From: Symbiodinium natans
Lineage: Eukaryota; Sar; Dinophyceae; Suessiales; Symbiodiniaceae
Reading direction: 5' to 3'
NCBI GenBank assembly: GCA_905221605.1
Contig: CAJNDS010002501.1
Coordinates: forward strand, 1,085,001 to 1,145,000
Length of the DNA: 60,000 nt
In this document: positions 31,891 through 43,380 of the stretch, in pieces
Layout of the letters: each line of letters begins with the position of its first letter
Numbering within the stretch: position 1 is the first letter of the stretch
The notes under the pieces: generated by a model
What the model was told of the DNA's origin: nothing
Seen by the model: the letters and a program-made list of their open reading frames with translations, nothing else
Database searches by the model: none
Made by a program: the position numbers and the translations under genes

Positions 31891-32924
31891 AAAATCCCTA
31901 AACCCTTAAACCCTAAACCCCTAAACCCCCAAGCTCTACACTCTCGGCCCTAAACGCTAAACTGGCTCCTTGGGGGCATCGGAGTCGGCCCTCTCTTGCA
32001 GCCGTGATCATGTAGGACAAAAACAAGTAATAGTGCGAGGTACAGGTGTGTTTTAAAATAGCAATAAGAATGCAAATTCATATAGGAACAATAACAATGA
32101 CAAGAACAAGAACAAGAACAAGAAAAATAACATATGCATTAGCACACACACATATCTATATACATATATATGTATACATGTGTGTGTATGACAAACATAT
32201 ATATGTAAGACAAACAATACGTGAGAGGAAGAAGAAGAGGTTTAGGCCGTGCCATAGCAGGCAGAAAGCCGACAGAGATCACTATGTTTGGCGGCCCAGA
32301 ATGGACGGTAACCGTAATCCTTGGACTAGCTCTGCCATGGAGATAAGTATGCACGGCTCGGCGGCTCAGTAAAATGTTCAACGCCTCTTCCCTCCCCCGG
32401 TCCATTCGGGAAGTTGTCGCAGACGAGCTTGCCAACAGATTTACATGTCCGGCGCTGCCATGTCATTCATGCCGCGTCTCGTAAGTCGATCTTTGTGCTT
32501 GTGGTGCTGCGTACCATCAGAAGGACCAGGGCATGCTTTCCTGGCGCCTTCTTCGCCTCCATAGTCGAGTATCTTACATGCTTACAATATGTATACACAC
32601 GTATACATATGTAGCCCGAATGTATGACGCAAAGCCCAAGACTGCTTCAGAGGGAGCAGGCATTTGAGTTCGAGCCGCCCAGCTTAGGACATCACAACTG
32701 AACTTCAGGAACATAACGGCAAGCTTGTATTCCTAACCCTCGAAAACCTTAAACCCCAAACCGTCCAAACCCCAAATCCTAAACCCTAAACCCCAAACCC
32801 CAAACCTCTGTCTGACCTTGAGCCAGGGCGGTCCCGTCGAGGGCTCCGGCTGCAGTGGCGGCCGAACCTGCTCAGCGCATCGGAGGCCGTGCGGATTGTC
32901 CCAGGAATCTTTCTCTGCTAGGGT

Positions 32925-32982
32925 TTCGGGTTTAGGGTTTAGGGTTTAGGGTTTAGGGTTTAGGGTTTAGGGTTTAGGGTGA
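32925..32982 (+). repeat. TTTAGGG array
   Basis: About eight heptamers after a possible exon at 32868-32920 (WRPNLLSASEAVRIVP). Confidence 0.95.
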
Positions 32983-33713
32983 TCATCAGGGAATGAGGGT
33001 ATTGGGTTTTGGGGTGTTGGGGCTTTCGAGTTTAGGTTTGGAGCTTTGGAGCATTAGGGCTTTAAGGTTTGAGGGTTTGGGCTTGGGATGGGGATGGAGG
33101 AAAGGGCACTGCTGACGAACAACGGGAGCAAAAGGGACCTGTGCGATTATCTTTCCTCCTGGCATCCTTTAGGCAAGTACGAGCTTCGGTGGTGGAAACC
33201 CTAAGCCTTGAACCTAAGTCCTCAGCCTGAACAACGGTGGGGAGGAGAAACGCCAAACTCTAGAGTTTCAATCTAACCCGAAATCCTGAAGCCCAACCCT
33301 TGGAAAATCCTCAAACCCAAACCCAGACCCAAAACCCACCAGACACCATGCTGCGCGGGGGAGGGGGTATACCATTGGGGGGGCTGAGAGATGCTAATGC
33401 AGATAACCCCATGAGGGGTTCTACAAGATAAGGCACCGAATCCACACTTCCCTACCAAGAACCTGGAAGTTGTTCGAGGTTGAGAACTTGGACCGAAGAT
33501 GTTAGTCTCAACACAACTCTTGGCTGGCTGATCGTCCTGTATCCTGAATCACAATCTACGGCCCCCCAAACCCTAAACGCCCAAACCCAAACACCCCAAA
33601 CCCTAACACCGCAAACCCTAAACGCCTAAAACCCCAAACCCTAAACCCCCAAGCCCCAAGCCCCAAGCCCCCAAACCCCCAAACAACATAACCAAACTCG
33701 AAGTTGCTGGCAG

Positions 33714-35192
33714 GTGCTGCAGCTGTTGCGGCATCCACAGCCGCGGTACTGATAGCAGTGCGTCGCAGCCAGGTTCGTAGTGGCAGTGCAAGCTTTGAGA
33801 GTTTTGTGGGGGTTTGGGGTTGTAGGGTTTTGGGGTTTGGGGTTGTAGGGTTTTGGGGTTTGGGGTTTGGGGTTGTCGGGTTTGGGGTTGTAGCGTTTGG
33901 GTTTAGGCAGTCATGCCCTTGGCTTCAGACATGCGATCCCGTGAGACAGTACTTCCTCACCCGAACTCCTTCTTGCGAGCGCGGGCCAAGACGATCAGCA
34001 ACACTCGGAACACTCGGACCCACAGCGCTGAGCTCCACGAATTACAAAAGGGTTTAGGGTTTAGGGTTTAGGGTTTAGGGTTTAGGGTTTAGGGTTTAGG
34101 GTTTAGGGTTTAGGGTTTAGGGTGAAAATCATCATGGTTCTGGGGTAAAAGAGCACAAAGGCTGAACCCACAGCGCCAAGCTCCACGAACTGAAAATGGT
34201 TGTTGCTAAGCAAAATTATACAAAGGCTCTTTCTGGGTCCGCCGGCTCACAAGAATTTCATCACACAAAGTCTAGGACCCGAATTTCGAACACCCCGCCC
34301 CCCCAAAGGTCGGTTGAAAGCTGTTCATCTCAGTGTAGTTGCATGAAGTTGCATGGTGTCTTGATATGGTCCCTTGTTTTATAGGGTACATAAGGGGTAT
34401 GGAGGGGTCCAGGGCACATATTAAGGGACCATAAGGGACCATGTAACTACCCTAAGAGTGCATGTCATGTCCCTGATATGAAGGCAGCGAGCCCAGTACG
34501 GCGGCGAGCTGCGACAAGCGCACTGGCCGCGCCCATCACAGCCCCTTTATCAGGTGCGCTTCCCTAACCCTAAACCCCAAACCCTTCAAACTCCAAACCC
34601 GAAACCGTGAACCCTAAAACCTGCAACCCCTAAATCCTACAAACCCTACAACAACCCTACAAAAACCCTACAAACGCCGAAACCATCACCATCCGCGACT
34701 CCAAGACGGCGGCCAGTTGAAGCTGCAGGTTCACGTTTGTTGCGGCGTTTTGCCGCTGAAGGAAAGTGACACATTGTCCCTTACTACTGTGGAATCTTGC
34801 AAATTGGTCTCAGGGTATAGGTTTAGGGTTTCGGGAATGTATGCCGTAGATTTAACACTGCACCCTCCATCACCCTGTGAAAATGTCTCAACAAGAAAGC
34901 TGTTGATGGGAGATGTGTTTACCTCGTGAGGGGGGTGTTGCAGAAGGTGGCTCAAGTCCTGAAGCAGAAGCCCAAAAACGAAACCAAATTACGCCCGCCC
35001 TCAAGAACATCCCGCTGCAATAGGGATTAGAAGAGGGGTTACTATAATCCCGGTTGTGGACTCGGTGAACATCCCAACCGCGAACCATTGCGAACCTGAC
35101 CAGGCTGTCCAGAACACGTCGTGCTACGACCCAGTCTTGGAGATGTAGCCACTCGGGCACCCAAAAGACTGCAGGAGCTGGACCCGGACTAG
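33714..35192 (+). CDS. C-terminal exons of an unknown gene
   Basis: Exons: 33714-33772 (AAAVAASTAAVLIAVRRSQ, hydrophobic), 34488-34553 (SPVRRRAATSALAAPITAPL), 34706-34728 (GGQLKLQ), 34944-34979 (KVAQVLKQKPKN, GA donor) and 35175-35192 (ELDPD, TAG). The last four join in phase to give a short basic C-terminus. The join from the first exon to the second is not settled. The alanine-rich parts suggest plastid targeting, but the family is not recognised. Telomere-like arrays occupy the first intron. Confidence 0.42.
34018..34196. repeat. TTTAGGG array between direct repeats
   Basis: acccacagcgctgagctcca (34018-34049, full unit 32 bases) recurs at 34166-34196 as acccacagcgccaagctcca. Ten TTTAGGG units lie between (34051-34123), with about 40 bases of unique sequence after the array. 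Confidence 0.85.
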
Positions 35193-37706
35193 GCCCTTAC
35201 TTCCTTTTTGAGGGTTGGGGTTTCCCTTACAATCCGCTTGTTCTTCCTAGGTAACTCCTGGGTCTAGAGAATGTTAGCCCCTGAGTTCTCAACCTGTGCT
35301 CTTGGGGGGATGGCTCGCAGTCAAAGACATCGCCTTTGGCTCAGAAATTATGGGGCTTATGGGGCTTATGGGGCTTATGGGCCCCTAAAGTACACGTACA
35401 CATGGGAACCGAGTCAAAGGGACAGCGACAGAAAAGAGCCTCCAAGGTCAAGAAGCTCTACAAGAGCTTGGGACTCGGTGCAAGGGCAGAGGGGCGCTAG
35501 CCTCTTGGAGGCTGAGTGAACATCTCGGAGTTCTCTGTTTCTCATATTGGGGGTTCGGAGCTCTCGGGGCCTCTGACTGCAAGCTAATCATGACAGCGAC
35601 ATCGCGGTGCCCTTTTGTTCAAGTAGAATGGGTATCTGTGGCACGCAGAGATTGGGGCGAACCCACTTTTCGACAACAGATATGGGCACACCACACTCGA
35701 CATCGTAGCGTGGTCCGGCGGAACACACTATTTTCTTAAGAACCCCCGCCCCCAAAAAGAACATGAAAGAGAATGATCTCTTTATTCTTATAAGGCAGAG
35801 CACCCTCATCCCTTTACGGGGCGGTGTTAAGCAAATAGCAGTTTCAGGCTTCATGGAGTTTTTGAAGCCTCATAGGTGCAGGCCAGGCATACTGGAGCCC
35901 CCCATCTTCACTCAAAATCTCCTTTCGGCCGAGCCTTAAACTCCAATTAAACCCCAAACCCTAAACCCAAACACCCTAAACTCTCAACCCTAAAACCATA
36001 CCAGGCTTCAACATGTGCGATGCAAATGGCACCGCGGCGTGCTTCACGGAGGAGAGTTGTGTTCGTTTTCAACGATTCGGTTCGTGGCACAGAGCTTCCA
36101 GATATCTGTTGCATGTCACACAGGTCGCGCGCATTTTTTGCTTCCTCCGAAGATTCTTGCAGTTTCGGCCTCCACGCGCGTAGGTTCACCAATTAGAGTG
36201 AGCGCTGGGGCAAGCTCCTGGCGCGGTAAACATGCAGGATGTGGTGTACGAGGATTTACTCCTTGGCAACTCGACGATCGTGTGCCACTTAGGGCGGAAG
36301 TTGAACATTTTAGGGCGACATGTCAGAACAAGCGCTTGGGAGCATGAACTGTTCAGGGACAACTAGGCAGACACCAAGGTCCAGCAGAGCGCACCGGAAC
36401 ATCCCATCCTGCCCAAGCTATTTGCTTCCACACAGACATGCCCGCGCTTGTGTCATTGGATTCGACTGAGAACCGGCACCACAAGCCTTGAAAGCACAAG
36501 CACAGGTTTGCTTAACACGGCTGATTGCGGTCTCTAGGGCTACGCAAGGGCCTGCAACTGCAGTCTGCAACGTCTACCTTCATCCTCAAGTCATCACATG
36601 GAATTGCTGTTGTTCATTTACTGAGTTTGCTACTATCATCATGCAAAGGGCCACGTTTAATTTAAGTTGTTGTTGCCGTTATTGAGTTGTTCATGATATT
36701 TTCGTCATTCTTATCACTCTTGCTATATTACTGGTGTTGCAGTGACTATAGTTACCATATAATGGTTTGATGTCCACTATGACTACCATTACTGCGACTA
36801 TCACTATTACGGTTTTTGCAATGACGACTGAGACTTCTACGACTTCTGTGACTACTATGATGAATCTGATTTACTACGGCAGTTTGAGAGTCGGGAGGCT
36901 TCTATGCGGACTGAGGTCCAGTCGCGCGAGGAGTTTCGCGAGTTGATCCGTACGCACCCAGCAGCATGGCCGCAGCGAAAATGTTGCGCGACATATATAT
37001 ATATATATATATGTTATACATATATACATATCGATCTACTTATGTGTTACATACATATATATATATATAAATAGGAACTCTTTCAGAGACATGTGTTTAC
37101 GCATGCAATGTATAGTGCATCCTGTATGACTTTGGGAATGATTTATACGTGTGTATATATATATATATACTGATTGATTGGTCGTTTGGGGGTGTCATGG
37201 CTGCAGGAGGGGGTTCGTATTTCCTACGACGGTGTCAGAAACACTAAAAGGACATCTTTCTTTGTTCTTGATATGCTGGCCTCAAGACAGGGCCCCCTTG
37301 TGCCAACCTAAGCTTCAGGAATAAGAGCCCACCATTTGTGTCAAGCCGCATGAATCTAGTCGACGAACGCTTCGCAGGCCTTTCCCATCACACATGTCCA
37401 GGTCTTTGTGACCGCGAAAACCTGTGCTATGCTGGGCCTGTCACGCAGCTGCATCGAGGTTTTGAGAATTCCTGCGCGAGAGGGCGCGCGTGTATGCTTC
37501 CAGGTTGAGGTGCAGGGCTGAGGGCTTTGGGGTGTGAAGAAATGTAAGAACTTTGGACCTAAGTTTCAGGGTTTCGGCCCAGGCAGCGTAGGGTTGAGAG
37601 GTCAGGGTTCGGGGTTGGGGGTTTAGAGTTTAGGGTTTAGGGCTCAGGGTTTCGGGCTTATTCCCGAACTTGTTAGAACTTGGCCAGGCCTCCGCTGGAC
37701 TGCAAG
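35193..37706. other. No well-supported gene
   Basis: Few telomeric repeats. An open plus frame at 36015-36347 (AQSFQISVACHTGRAHFLLP within) has weak coding character. TA microsatellites lie at 36990-37070 and 37145-37172. A ggggcttat triplet repeat is at 35350-35380. Confidence 0.4.
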
Positions 37707-37763
37707 GTGGAGGTGGACAGTATCTCGGAGGCCATTGGGACCTCACCGGATGATTTTTGTGGA
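37707..37763 (+). CDS. Exon candidate, unknown
   Basis: After the acceptor gactgcaag the frame reads VEVDSISEAIGTSPDDFCGF. A long TTTAGGG array starts just downstream. There is no partner exon with a proven phase, so support is weak. Confidence 0.28.
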
Positions 37764-37780
37764 TTTTGGGGGTTGGTTTG

Positions 37781-37906
37781 GGGTTTAGGGTTTAGGGTTT
37801 AGGGTTTAGGGTTTAGGGTTTAGGGTTTAGGGTTTAGGGTTTAGGGTTTAGGGTTTAGGGTTTAGGGTTTAGGGTTTAGGGTTTAGGGTTTAGGGTTTAG
37901 GGTTTG
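37781..37906 (+). repeat. Longest TTTAGGG array
   Basis: About eighteen perfect TTTAGGG heptamers. It ends 33 bases before the donor side of the minus-strand exon at 37939. Confidence 0.97.
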
Positions 37907-37938
37907 CAGGCACTTGCTACGGAGAGCCAGTAACTTAC

Positions 37939-38168
37939 GGAATCTGCCAGTGGCTTCAGCAATCTGCCTCCAGGAAATTTTGCGTCCACACATGACTTGC
38001 CGTCAGAGGATACGACACGCCACACTGTGGGTGTGGAATGGCACGTGGAAGTGCTGGACTCAGGGGCTGCCATGCAACTGTTTTTGTTGAGCTCGGATGT
38101 CGTTTCCAGGGAGCCGCATAGGAATTCAAATGTGGGTGAGCTCCTTCCAATGATCTGATATGTGCATC
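37939..38168 (-). CDS. Minus-strand exon, cysteine-rich unknown protein
   Basis: On the minus strand a pyrimidine-rich acceptor (gttgtgcttgtttgcag) precedes 230 bases open in one frame, followed by a textbook GTAAGT donor. The frame starts CTYQIIGRSSPTFEFLCGSL and includes NKNSCMAAPESSTSTCHS and SSDGKSCVDAKFPGGRLL. If not spliced on the left, it opens with a Met and a short hydrophobic run at 38190. The even cysteine spacing suggests a secreted or extracellular domain, but I recognise no family. It lies opposite to the main gene direction. Confidence 0.5.
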
Positions 38169-38408
38169 CTGCAAACAAGCACAACAACAACCATGTTGAG
38201 GGTTTAGGGTTTAGGGTTTAGGGTTTAAGTGGATGGTTTACACTTTTGCGGTCGTGGGTTTTCCTGCCCTAAACCCCCTCAACCCCGAAAAAGCCCTAAA
38301 CTACCCTAAACCCCCCAAAGCCTCCCAAAAAACCCAAAAAAAACCCTAAACTACCCTCAGCTGCCCTAAGCCCCCTAAGGCCCTAAGTTCGCTACCAAGG
38401 TTGGCGGC

Positions 38409-38560
38409 CAGCCATTGCTGTTGGGAAGGGGCTTGAGCTTTATGAAGATCTGCCCCAAGACAGGCAGATGGATACCAGTTGGAGAGTTCTGGGGCACTGC
38501 AGATGGTGTAGGCTTTAAGGGGATCAGGGGTTGAGGGTTCAGGGCTTAAAGGGTTCGAGG
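38409..38560 (+). CDS. Weak exon candidate
   Basis: After gctaccaag the frame reads VGGQPLLLGRGLSFMKICPK, then TGRWIPVGEFWG. It is bounded by CCCTAAA-like repeats on the left. Splice sites on the right are unclear. Not recognised. Confidence 0.25.
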
Positions 38561-39021
38561 ATCTGCGTGCGACGTATCGGAAGTTTCGGCTTCAGGACGG
38601 GGGGAGGAGCAGTTCGGATTCAGGGAAGCCCTCCGGACAACTCATCCCAATTTCATTCTTCGCGGGCTAAGCCTTTTCTGTGAACATTTGGAGGAAAAAG
38701 TCGTCTTGCGGTACCACATAGCTCATAAACCCTTGGCCCTAAAGAATCTGTCTCCATCAGGGAGGCGTGCGAGTTTCTCGTCTCCAGCGGTTTTTTTTGG
38801 TTTAAGGTTTAGGATTCAGGGCTTAGGGGAGTGTAGGATGGCTGATGTGCATTTTGGCGCCGCCCTCAGAAGTAGGAGTTGGCAAGTTCCAGTATATCGA
38901 TATACTAGAAACAGCTCCTGAACTTAAGAAACCTGATCCACGCTTCCTGCTGCTCTTGGGAGATTTCAGGCATGAGCGAAGAGCCCTGAACTCCAAACCC
39001 TAAAACCCCAAACCCTGGCAG

Positions 39022-39063
39022 GCCTCATTGCCAAGGCAACCGACATTGCTGAGGCAGCTGAGG
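39022..39063 (+). CDS. Short exon candidate
   Basis: Acceptor ccctggcag, donor GT (gtttgg). It encodes LIAKATDIAEAAE with strong codon bias. A second open stretch follows at about 39112 (VATIFWLVGSESHLHRVAEM or, in the matching phase, another frame). Function not recognised. Confidence 0.33.
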
Positions 39064-39284
39064 GTTTGGCAGGGGGGAGCGGAGGGAGAGGGAGGATGAG
39101 GATGTGAAGCTCAGGTGGCTACGATTTTTTGGCTCGTGGGGTCCGAGTCCCACTTGCACAGAGTTGCGGAAATGGTGTTCTCTGTTAGCACCCCCTCTTT
39201 TTTTGGGGGTGGGAAACCGGGGGCCCAAGACAGGAGTTCAGGCTCTTCACTCTCCATGGGCGCCTACCGTAAAGTACATCGCTT

Positions 39285-39387
39285 GGGATGGTCCCCCTTT
39301 TCCTAACAGTCCTTGACAGGGATCAAAATGGGGGGGACGGGGGGGGACTCTCATCCTTATTAAGGACTGCATAAGGGGGAACATCCC
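39285..39387. mobile_element. Hairpin element, family 1
   Basis: Begins gggatggtcccccttttcct, ends taaggactgcataagggggaacatccc; imperfect inverted ends of about 30 bases. Confidence 0.68.
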
Positions 39388-39846
39388 AAACACACTCGTA
39401 AAACCAACTCTTGGGGCGAGATTCCCGGACCGAAAAGAGACTCCCCTAATCCCGAATGATACAAGGTGAGCATCGTCCACGCTTAGAGCAATTCGAAAAA
39501 TGTCGCACCAGCTGTTTGGCTTCTGATTCTGTAGAGAGCAAGCGCTCGCAGATCTTCGCGCGGCCGCCGTCATCACGAGCTGTTTCCCTCTGAGCTCCCG
39601 AAGCCCTACAAACACCAAACCCTCTATAAAAAAGGAGCCTTAATAGTTCGAACGGGGCTTTGGGGGGGGGGGGGGGGTTATTCTGGTATATATTGAAAGG
39701 AACCATGTATTCCGACCCCTATATTACCCCAACAACCCAAAGAGTTCCGACAAGCATCGGGACCTGTGAGTCGCGCTTGGGGCCTTCAAATCGCGAGCCC
39801 TGCTTGCGTCCCGTAGTTTTGCCAACAGCAAACAGCCAGGTCACGA

Positions 39847-39921
39847 TTAGGGTTTAGGGTTTAGGGTTTAGGGTTTAGGGTTTAGGGTTTAGGGTTTAGG
39901 GTTTAGGGTTTAGGGTTTAGG
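39847..39921 (+). repeat. TTTAGGG array
   Basis: About ten perfect heptamers in unique sequence. Confidence 0.97.
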
Positions 39922-40929
39922 GGCCCAGCTATTGTGTACTTAGGGGTTCTGCCGCAGTGTTATCACACCATTAGCCCCCTGCTACATGGTTGTTTTTTGA
40001 TTTTCTTTTTCGTGCCGCGTCTCTCGCGCCACGGCTCATGCCATAGTATCGTGTGTCGGGTCTCGTGCCTCGTGTCGCCGAGCGAGCGGTTTGCTGCGCG
40101 CGAGCTTGGACACGCCTTTGCATTTGGGCTCCTGGCTTGGATCAGTTTCTTTGAAGCAGGCTCCATGGAGGGCCATCGGCCTCTTCTTAGCGCCTTTTGC
40201 GTCCGGGGGCCCAGCCTTTGTCTCTCAGGACCTGGTGGAATCGGAACTCCTGAGTTTTGCCAAGGAAGAGCAGGGCTATAGCCCTTCAGCTTAAAGGCTT
40301 GTCAGGCCTGAAGCCTCTACCTCTCAGCAACCTCAACCCTAAACCCTCCTAACTCTACGTATCAGCCCCAACAGCCCCAAGATACCCTGTCAACCCTATA
40401 ACCCCTCTTAGCCCTACAAACCCTAAAAAGCCCTATAAACCCAAACAAACCCTGTTAACCCCTCTTAGCCCTACAAACCCTAAAATCCCCAAAACGCTAT
40501 AAACCCCAAGCCCAGCCCGCCCCGGAGGCGAAGCATCCGCGACATTTCTCGCCTGCTGCGGGATTGGAGCTTTTCATCCGCTGGGATTCCAAAGTGCTTG
40601 GGGTTTAGGTTTCGGGTTTAGGGATCAGGGTTTAGGGTTTAGGGATCAGTGCGGGGCGCAAGGGTTGAAACAGATCGTTCCCCTGTGCTGCTTCGACTGC
40701 TGGCCCATAGATGTGGTCCGGGGTTCGGTCTGGCACATGGACGTCTCCCGAGTTTCAGGTGTGGGGTCAGGAATCCTGGCTCAAGCATGTCTCGTGAATC
40801 TAGGGTCGGGAGCTTGGGAGTCATCCGGGTTTGAGGGGTTTTGCCCGGTTTGGCTGGTTTGGCTATTCTTGATACGGGGCGTCTTGCAGCATGCGCGCAT
40901 TCTGCCGTATTGTAGGTCCAGAATTCCAG

Positions 40930-41881
40930 AAGCTGAAGGTGTGCAGCACAGTGAGTATTCTGTGGCTGAAGGTCATCGCCGTGATGCTGTGCATGGTCCT
41001 CTTCCTCGACAGGTCTCGCAGTGTTGCTCACGCCCTATTCGGACGTCTCATGATGAAGTCGGCCTGAAAATGCCTTTCAAAGCTTTTCCTACAGTCGCGG
41101 CAGCAAAGAAGGTCGAAAGTCTCTGAGAACCGAGGACTGAAGGATAGGGACAAGGACACGCACGACGGCCATAACCCCAACATCCCCAATTCTTGGCCAA
41201 CTTGACGCAATGAGACTTCCAAGCTTCACTCCACTTTGCAAATCAACTTGCTGCTTGTGAGCATTCTAGCTTGTCTTGCAGAGGCTTAGGGTGTGTGGGT
41301 CAGGGTTCGTGGCCCTTCTTAAAGTCTTGCATAGCGAAAGGGTTCTCGTTTTTTGAGAGTTGGTTCCGTTGTCGCACCACGCATCATCTTGTAGCATCCC
41401 AAGCTTGGGCAGAGTGCTGCTGTTGGAGCCTCCAGTTGTCCGCGCTGCGGTCACGATTCTTGTGATCGCGCTGGCTTTTGGACCAGTCAAGTCCGCGTGT
41501 CATGTCTCGTGTCGTGCCCTCCCGTCGTGTCTTCGTGTGGTGTCCTCGCATCGGGTCTGTGCGCCAGTCGGGTCGGTCATGTCCCGTCACGTCCTTGAAT
41601 CTTGTCCTTGTGTCATGCCTCGCGTCGTGTCTTCATGTGGTGCGCTTGGCTCGTGGGGAACGTGTCTGGGATGGGCCTGTTTGTATACAGCAACGTTAAA
41701 GCAGCTAAGCCAGGAGCTTGGAGCTAGTTTCCCACGAGCGAACCTGGCTGCTGGTCACATCGTTCCAACTTCAGCTTGCCTGCGATGAGCGCCTCCCGGC
41801 AGGTCTTCGCTGGACATGCTTCGTGACGACATTGACATCCTCGACGACTTCCGGGATCAGCTGGACCAGCTCCCCGGCTGA
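40930..41881 (+). CDS. Last three exons of a small two-span membrane protein
   Basis: Exons 40930-41012, 41413-41490 and 41803-41881 (TGA) have AG acceptors and GT donors and join in matching phases. The product reads KLKVCSTVSILWLKVIAVML (first membrane segment, then CMVLFLD), VLLLEPPVVRAAVTILVIAL (second segment, then AFGPVK), and an acidic end, SSLDMLRDDIDILDDFRDQL with DQLPG. Two hydrophobic helices followed by an acidic amphipathic tail are clear, but I recognise no family. The first intron is about 400 bases and the second about 310; the second carries a degenerate TCGTGTC-type repeat. The start lies upstream, perhaps in the exon-like frame at 40740-40800. Confidence 0.62.
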
Positions 41882-42095
41882 GATAAGGAGGCAGGTGTGT
41901 GTGTGTGTGTGTGTAGCATATATTCCATTCTGTTCTATTCTATTCTACTATATATATTTTCTTTTTGGGGGGGAGGGGGGGGGGGGGAGGAGGGGTTCGA
42001 GTTAGGTTTGGGGTTTGGGGTTTGGGCTTTTGTCCAGGGTCAGGCACAATGCACATCGCGAGTCTGCAAGTGGCTCATTGGGCATGGGTTTAGGG

Positions 42096-42176
42096 TTTGG
42101 GGTTTGGGGTTTGGGGTTTGGGGTTTGGGGTTTGGGGTTTGGGGTTTGGGGTTTGGGGTTTGGGGTTTGGGGTTTG
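42096..42176 (+). repeat. TTTGGGG variant array
   Basis: About twelve tandem TTTGGGG units with no TTTAGGG among them, after one TTTAGGG at the left edge. The overlapping Gly-Leu-Gly-Phe open frames are artefacts. Confidence 0.96.
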
Positions 42177-43097
42177 TCCTTTTCGGGGTTTTGGTTCCAA
42201 TACAAAAGCAACCAACACCCACAAGATATCCTTATCGTATTAATTAGAAGTTACAGAGCTACGGTACAGGCTCAGCTTGGAGTGAGATCAGCGGCGGCAA
42301 AGCACCTGAGACATCCTAAGCCAGGAAAGGGAATACATCATCAGAGAACATGTATAGGCCCCAAAAGGGGAACACATCATGCCAGAAGCACACCCACTCA
42401 CGCAAAAGGTGCAGAATTATGAAGCTGTGGTTTATGTGCAGAGAGAGGACACCATCTCAGATCGGAAGAGCGCAAGAACTCTCTTGCCGTTAGTTCCCTT
42501 CCTTCCCTCCATAAGGGATAAGCCTCTCCAAGACGAAACATGGTCCCCAACTGACTTCAGGCGCCAGACCAGGAGGTCTCTTGACACCCAGAGAAAGGGC
42601 AGGGAGGGGGGTGGGGGGAGGCGTGCCTGCGCATGCTTCCACAAGGGGCCCAGGGGGGTTAACCGTACCGTACATGGGTTCAGAGAGACGCATGGCGAAA
42701 GTACCACGCCTGCCACGTGAAACCAAGTTTTGCTTCGCAAGTTCAGTGCCCCAATTGTTGTTTGCAAATTGCTATTTGGAATTGCTTAGAGCTCGAGTTT
42801 TGGACGCGCTTGTCGCGTATGGCGAGGGTTTCGGGCACAGTCGAAACCCATTCCTGGAGATGAACATAGCTGCTTGGAACAGGCAAACATGCTGCAAATA
42901 GTGGTTTGGGCATGTTCGCGAAAGGCATGGACACTTGTGTCAGCGCTTCTGGTTGCGGAAACAGTTTGTGCGATGAAAGCCACAGCGCTCCCACTGCCCA
43001 CTTCACCATGCTCGCACCCCAAATCATACCACGTGCCCCGTTTGAGGTCCATGGAGCGGAAAAACCGAAACAGGTCAGAGCTTGATCCACCCCGCAT

Positions 43098-43295
43098 GTG
43101 AAAAGACCACTTTCGGAGGGGACGCGCCCGAGACCTTGGAGTCTTCAACTGTCGAGGGAGCTGCGCGATGTGTACAACCCTGCGGTGAAAAGAAGCCTTT
43201 TTCTGCCAGCAAGGTCTACACACGCGGACCTCAAGGCTCTGCTGGCAGAGATGGTGGCAGGCGCTGCCGCACTACCTGATTCCGAGTCTAAATAA
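43098..43295 (+). CDS. Terminal exon candidate, unknown protein
   Basis: The open frame ends at TAA 43293-43295 and reads LSRELRDVYNPAVKRSLFLP, then ARSTHADLKALLAEMVAGAA. It has a helical, charged C-terminus. A 25-base stretch inside looks like a tiny intron but is too short to be one. An open minus-strand frame overlaps much of this region, so strand is not certain. Confidence 0.4.
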   Translation: MKRPLSEGTRPRPWSLQLSRELRDVYNPAVKRSLFLPARSTHADLKALLAEMVAGAAALPDSESK

Positions 43296-43380
43296 AGAGA
43301 CTCCCAGCACAAAGCCTATAATCCCTAACGCCCTAACCCCTAAACCCTAACGCCTAAACCCTAACCCCCCCCCCAATGAC

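Noticed and set aside
39112-39140. Possible relic of the dinoflagellate spliced leader (ttttttggctcgtgg)
   Set aside because: Only about ten bases resemble the leader; no aligned CCGTAGCC part and no ATG-containing exon follows in a clear frame.
41897-42422. Frames with repeated Gly-Leu-Gly-Phe-Gly-Val-Trp
   Set aside because: Translation of the TTTGGGG array.
43119-43209. A 25-base intron (43185-43209) with GT and a pyrimidine-rich AG
   Set aside because: Too short to be spliced, and the surrounding frame is open without it.
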